Below are positions 62,519 through 64,000 of a stretch of DNA of 64,000 nucleotides, piece after piece. Location of the stretch: NCBI RefSeq assembly GCF_003363435.1, contig NZ_QRCT01000019.1, positions 124,001-188,000 on the forward strand. Reading direction: 5' to 3'. The position numbers and the translations under genes are program-made. Origin of the DNA: Anaerosacchariphilus polymeriproducens. GTDB taxonomy: Bacteria; Bacillota; Clostridia; Lachnospirales; Lachnospiraceae. The notes beneath the pieces were generated by a model. That model was not told the DNA's origin. It searched no databases and saw nothing but the letters and a program-made list of their open reading frames with translations. Each line of letters opens with the position of its first letter. Position 1 is the first letter of the stretch.

Positions 62519-63502
62519 CTATTCCCAAAAGACATTAGCAGTTGTATCATCATAGCTAGTCGATGCAATAATCTTCATCTCTCCCTCAAAGTTTATTTCT
62601 CCATAATTGTATGGCAAAATAAGATGATTACCTTTTTTCACTCCTATTGAATTAATAAATCCACCCCCTTCCACAACACTAACCAATAGAAACGGATATC
62701 TTTGTTCCACTGTGCAAAATCCTATCACCTCTAAACAAAAAACATCATAATATTGACACCTATAAAGCTTATTTAATTTATTTTTTACAAAACCTCTTGT
62801 TTTCTTAACTAAGGAACCTAGTGGTTCAGTAGGTACCGTAATCGTATCTATGCTTTTCTTAATATGTAACTGTCTTGGTTTCCCATTAGAAATCCTATCA
62901 TAATCATATAGCCGATAGGTAACATCACTGTTCTGCTGTGTCTCCAAAAGCATGATACCGCCTTTGATTGCATGTATTGTACCAGGATTGATCTGTATAA
63001 AATCTCCCTTATGAACCGGTATTTCCTGTAACAATTCTTTCCATTTTCCATTCTGAATTAATTTTGATAATTCTTCCTTTGTTTTTGCATGATGTCCTAT
63101 AATGATAGATGCATCCTTTTGACAATCAAGTATATACCAACATTCCGTCTTCCCTAAAGAACCATTTTCCCACCTTTTCGCATAATCATCATCCGGATGT
63201 ACCTGAATACTTAAGTCTTGCTTTGCATCAATAATTTTAATTAACAGTGGAAATATTTCTTCTGTTCTTTTTGACCGTCCAAACAATTCCGGGTATTCTT
63301 TCCATATTTGAGACAATTTCATTCCTTCCATATTCTTACTCTTAATTACGCAATCGCCATTAGGATGTGCTGCAATTCCCCAACACTCTCCTATATGATT
63401 CCCCTCTGCCTGATATCCATATTCTTCCTTCAATTTAGTGCCTCCCCATATTTTATTTGTTAGTACTGGTTCTAAAACAATAATATCTTTTTGTTTATTC
63501 AT
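62519..63502 (-). CDS. manA: Mannose-6-phosphate isomerase, class I
   Basis: This 327-residue zinc enzyme interconverts mannose 6-phosphate and fructose 6-phosphate. The N-terminal NKIWGGTKLKEEYGY, the zinc site (SIQVHPDDDYA, GKTECWYIL) and INPGTIHAIKGG are present. A GTG frame reaches 63619, but GGAGGAAATT stands before ATG 63502. It follows the HPr-like gene across a strong terminator, so it may have a separate promoter. Confidence 0.9.
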   Translation of the reverse strand: MNKQKDIIVLEPVLTNKIWGGTKLKEEYGYQAEGNHIGECWGIAAHPNGDCVIKSKNMEGMKLSQIWKEYPELFGRSKRTEEIFPLLIKIIDAKQDLSIQVHPDDDYAKRWENGSLGKTECWYILDCQKDASIIIGHHAKTKEELSKLIQNGKWKELLQEIPVHKGDFIQINPGTIHAIKGGIMLLETQQNSDVTYRLYDYDRISNGKPRQLHIKKSIDTITVPTEPLGSLVKKTRGFVKNKLNKLYRCQYYDVFCLEVIGFCTVEQRYPFLLVSVVEGGGFINSIGVKKGNHLILPYNYGEINFEGEMKIIASTSYDDTTANVFWE

Positions 63503-63554
63503 AATTTCCTCCAAAATAATCTCTGTAATTTCTTTCAATTTTCTTAAAAAAGGC

Positions 63555-63591
63555 AAAAAAAAATAAGAGGTCCTGCAATAGCATAACCTCT
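63555..63591 (-). terminator. Terminator after the HPr-like gene
   Basis: AGAGGT and ACCTCT (minus strand) enclose a loop of about 14 bases and are followed by TATTTTTTTTT. It ends the PTS transcription unit before manA. Confidence 0.82.
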
Positions 63592-63633
63592 CGTTTCTTT
63601 TTGGCTCACGCCTATGCACTCCTGTATCGTTAC

Positions 63634-63891
63634 TTATAAATTTTGCTCAAAAAATTCTCTGATATCTTTTAAAGCATCTTTTTCATCTTCACCCTCAACA
63701 ATAACGGTAATTGTTTCGTCCTTTTTGATACAGAGTCCCATAACTGCAATCAATTTTCGTACATCAACTTCATTTTCGCCTTTTTTTAATGTAATAGTAC
63801 TTGCATATCTGGCTGCTTCTTTTGCAAGCTGTCCTGCAGGTCTTGCATGAATTCCCTGCATATCCTTAATTTTATAAGTAAAACTTTTCAT
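63634..63891 (-). CDS. HPr-family phosphocarrier protein
   Basis: This 85-residue protein has the HPr phosphorylation site GIHARPAG with His15 and the overall HPr fold order. The regulatory serine is absent: position 46 is lysine in DVRKLIAVMGL, where HPr has the KSIMGVMSL serine. So it can pass phosphate in the PTS chain but should not be a target of HPr kinase. AGGAGA before ATG 63891 sets the start; a frame to 63978 lies within the permease gene. It follows the permease end by 11 bases. Confidence 0.88.
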   Translation of the reverse strand: MKSFTYKIKDMQGIHARPAGQLAKEAARYASTITLKKGENEVDVRKLIAVMGLCIKKDETITVIVEGEDEKDALKDIREFFEQNL

Positions 63892-63902
63892 AGTTGGTCT
63901 CC

Positions 63903-64000
63903 TTATACCTGTTTTGCAGCTTTCTTCTTTAACGAAACAAGTAAAAATGCCGCAATTACTGTACCTACTGCTATACATAGAAAGAACTGTAATATATTGT
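63903..64000 (-). CDS. C-terminal end of a membrane protein, probably a PTS permease subunit, partial
   Basis: The last 32 codons are visible: a hydrophobic helix (FFLCIAVGTVIAAFLL) then a short lysine-rich cytoplasmic tail (SLKKKAAKQV) and a stop. This fits the end of an EIIC-type transporter, and the adjacent HPr-like gene supports a PTS fructose or mannose system. The identity is inferred from context only. Confidence 0.55.
   Translation of the reverse strand, partial: NILQFFLCIAVGTVIAAFLLVSLKKKAAKQV

Noticed and set aside
1-64000. CRISPR array, tRNA or rRNA gene
   Set aside because: No regularly spaced repeats, cloverleaf-like segments or rRNA-like stretches were seen; this rests on reading by eye only.

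Overview
The window looks like chromosomal DNA of an AT-rich, Gram-positive gut Firmicute, most likely a Lachnospiraceae member (Blautia / Ruminococcus gnavus / Dorea type). The clues are strong AGGAGG ribosome binding sites, lipobox lipoproteins, YesM/YesN-type two-component control of glycan genes, a CD1871A-type CXXC microprotein, an LXG (type VII) toxin operon and a Clo7bot/CcpM peptide cluster. No tRNA, rRNA, CRISPR array, insertion sequence or phage was seen. Species cannot be fixed from sequence reading alone.

Layout. 1-2055: a zinc/manganese ABC importer (ATPase cut by the window start, lipoprotein, small HHC..CPIC membrane protein). 2134-2808: secreted family I.4 lipase. 3135-6861: LXG polymorphic-toxin operon with two partner proteins, a DcrB-like protein and two candidate immunity lipoproteins, one of them a pseudogene. 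7084-9192: membrane Fe-S protein, CXXC microprotein and TlpA-like lipoprotein, a redox module. 9360-9699: a decayed response regulator. 9703-33066: a large glycan locus (XylB kinase, sugar isomerase, GH3, GH31 alpha-xylosidase, YesM/YesN regulators, two LplA-type binding proteins, GH42, SGNH esterase, GH29, YesL, two permeases). Together these would strip xylose, galactose, fucose, acetate and glucose from xyloglucan oligosaccharides and import the products. A lone MGT-type glycosyltransferase sits inside it. 33246-40235: a dipeptide-type ABC importer with an AstE/AspA-like hydrolase and a LysR regulator.

40417-57024 holds two RiPP loci side by side. The first (40417-49805) is a Clo7bot/CcpM system: a 54-residue three-Cys precursor that is too short for the ORF threshold, a radical SAM SPASM maturase, a TIGR04066-like partner, an ACP-like protein without the carrier serine, an S8 protease, an ABC exporter, a large FtsX permease and its ATPase. 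A 46-bp copy of the FtsX gene end lies upstream of it as a relic.

The second (51251-57024) is the most unusual part of the window. It is a class II lanthipeptide-like locus whose precursor has no cysteine but about 27 serines and a His-Ser repeat in its core. Its LanM enzyme keeps the dehydratase active site but has lost every zinc ligand of the cyclase domain. Together they point to a dehydration-only pathway making a dehydroalanine-rich peptide without lanthionine rings, exported by a C39-peptidase LanT.

57111-64000: an RloA/RloB ATPase-TOPRIM-like pair (candidate phage defence), an SDR epimerase, a large repetitive surface lipoprotein behind a response-regulator-type promoter, mannose-6-phosphate isomerase, an HPr-like protein lacking Ser46, and the C-terminal end of a membrane protein, probably a PTS permease.
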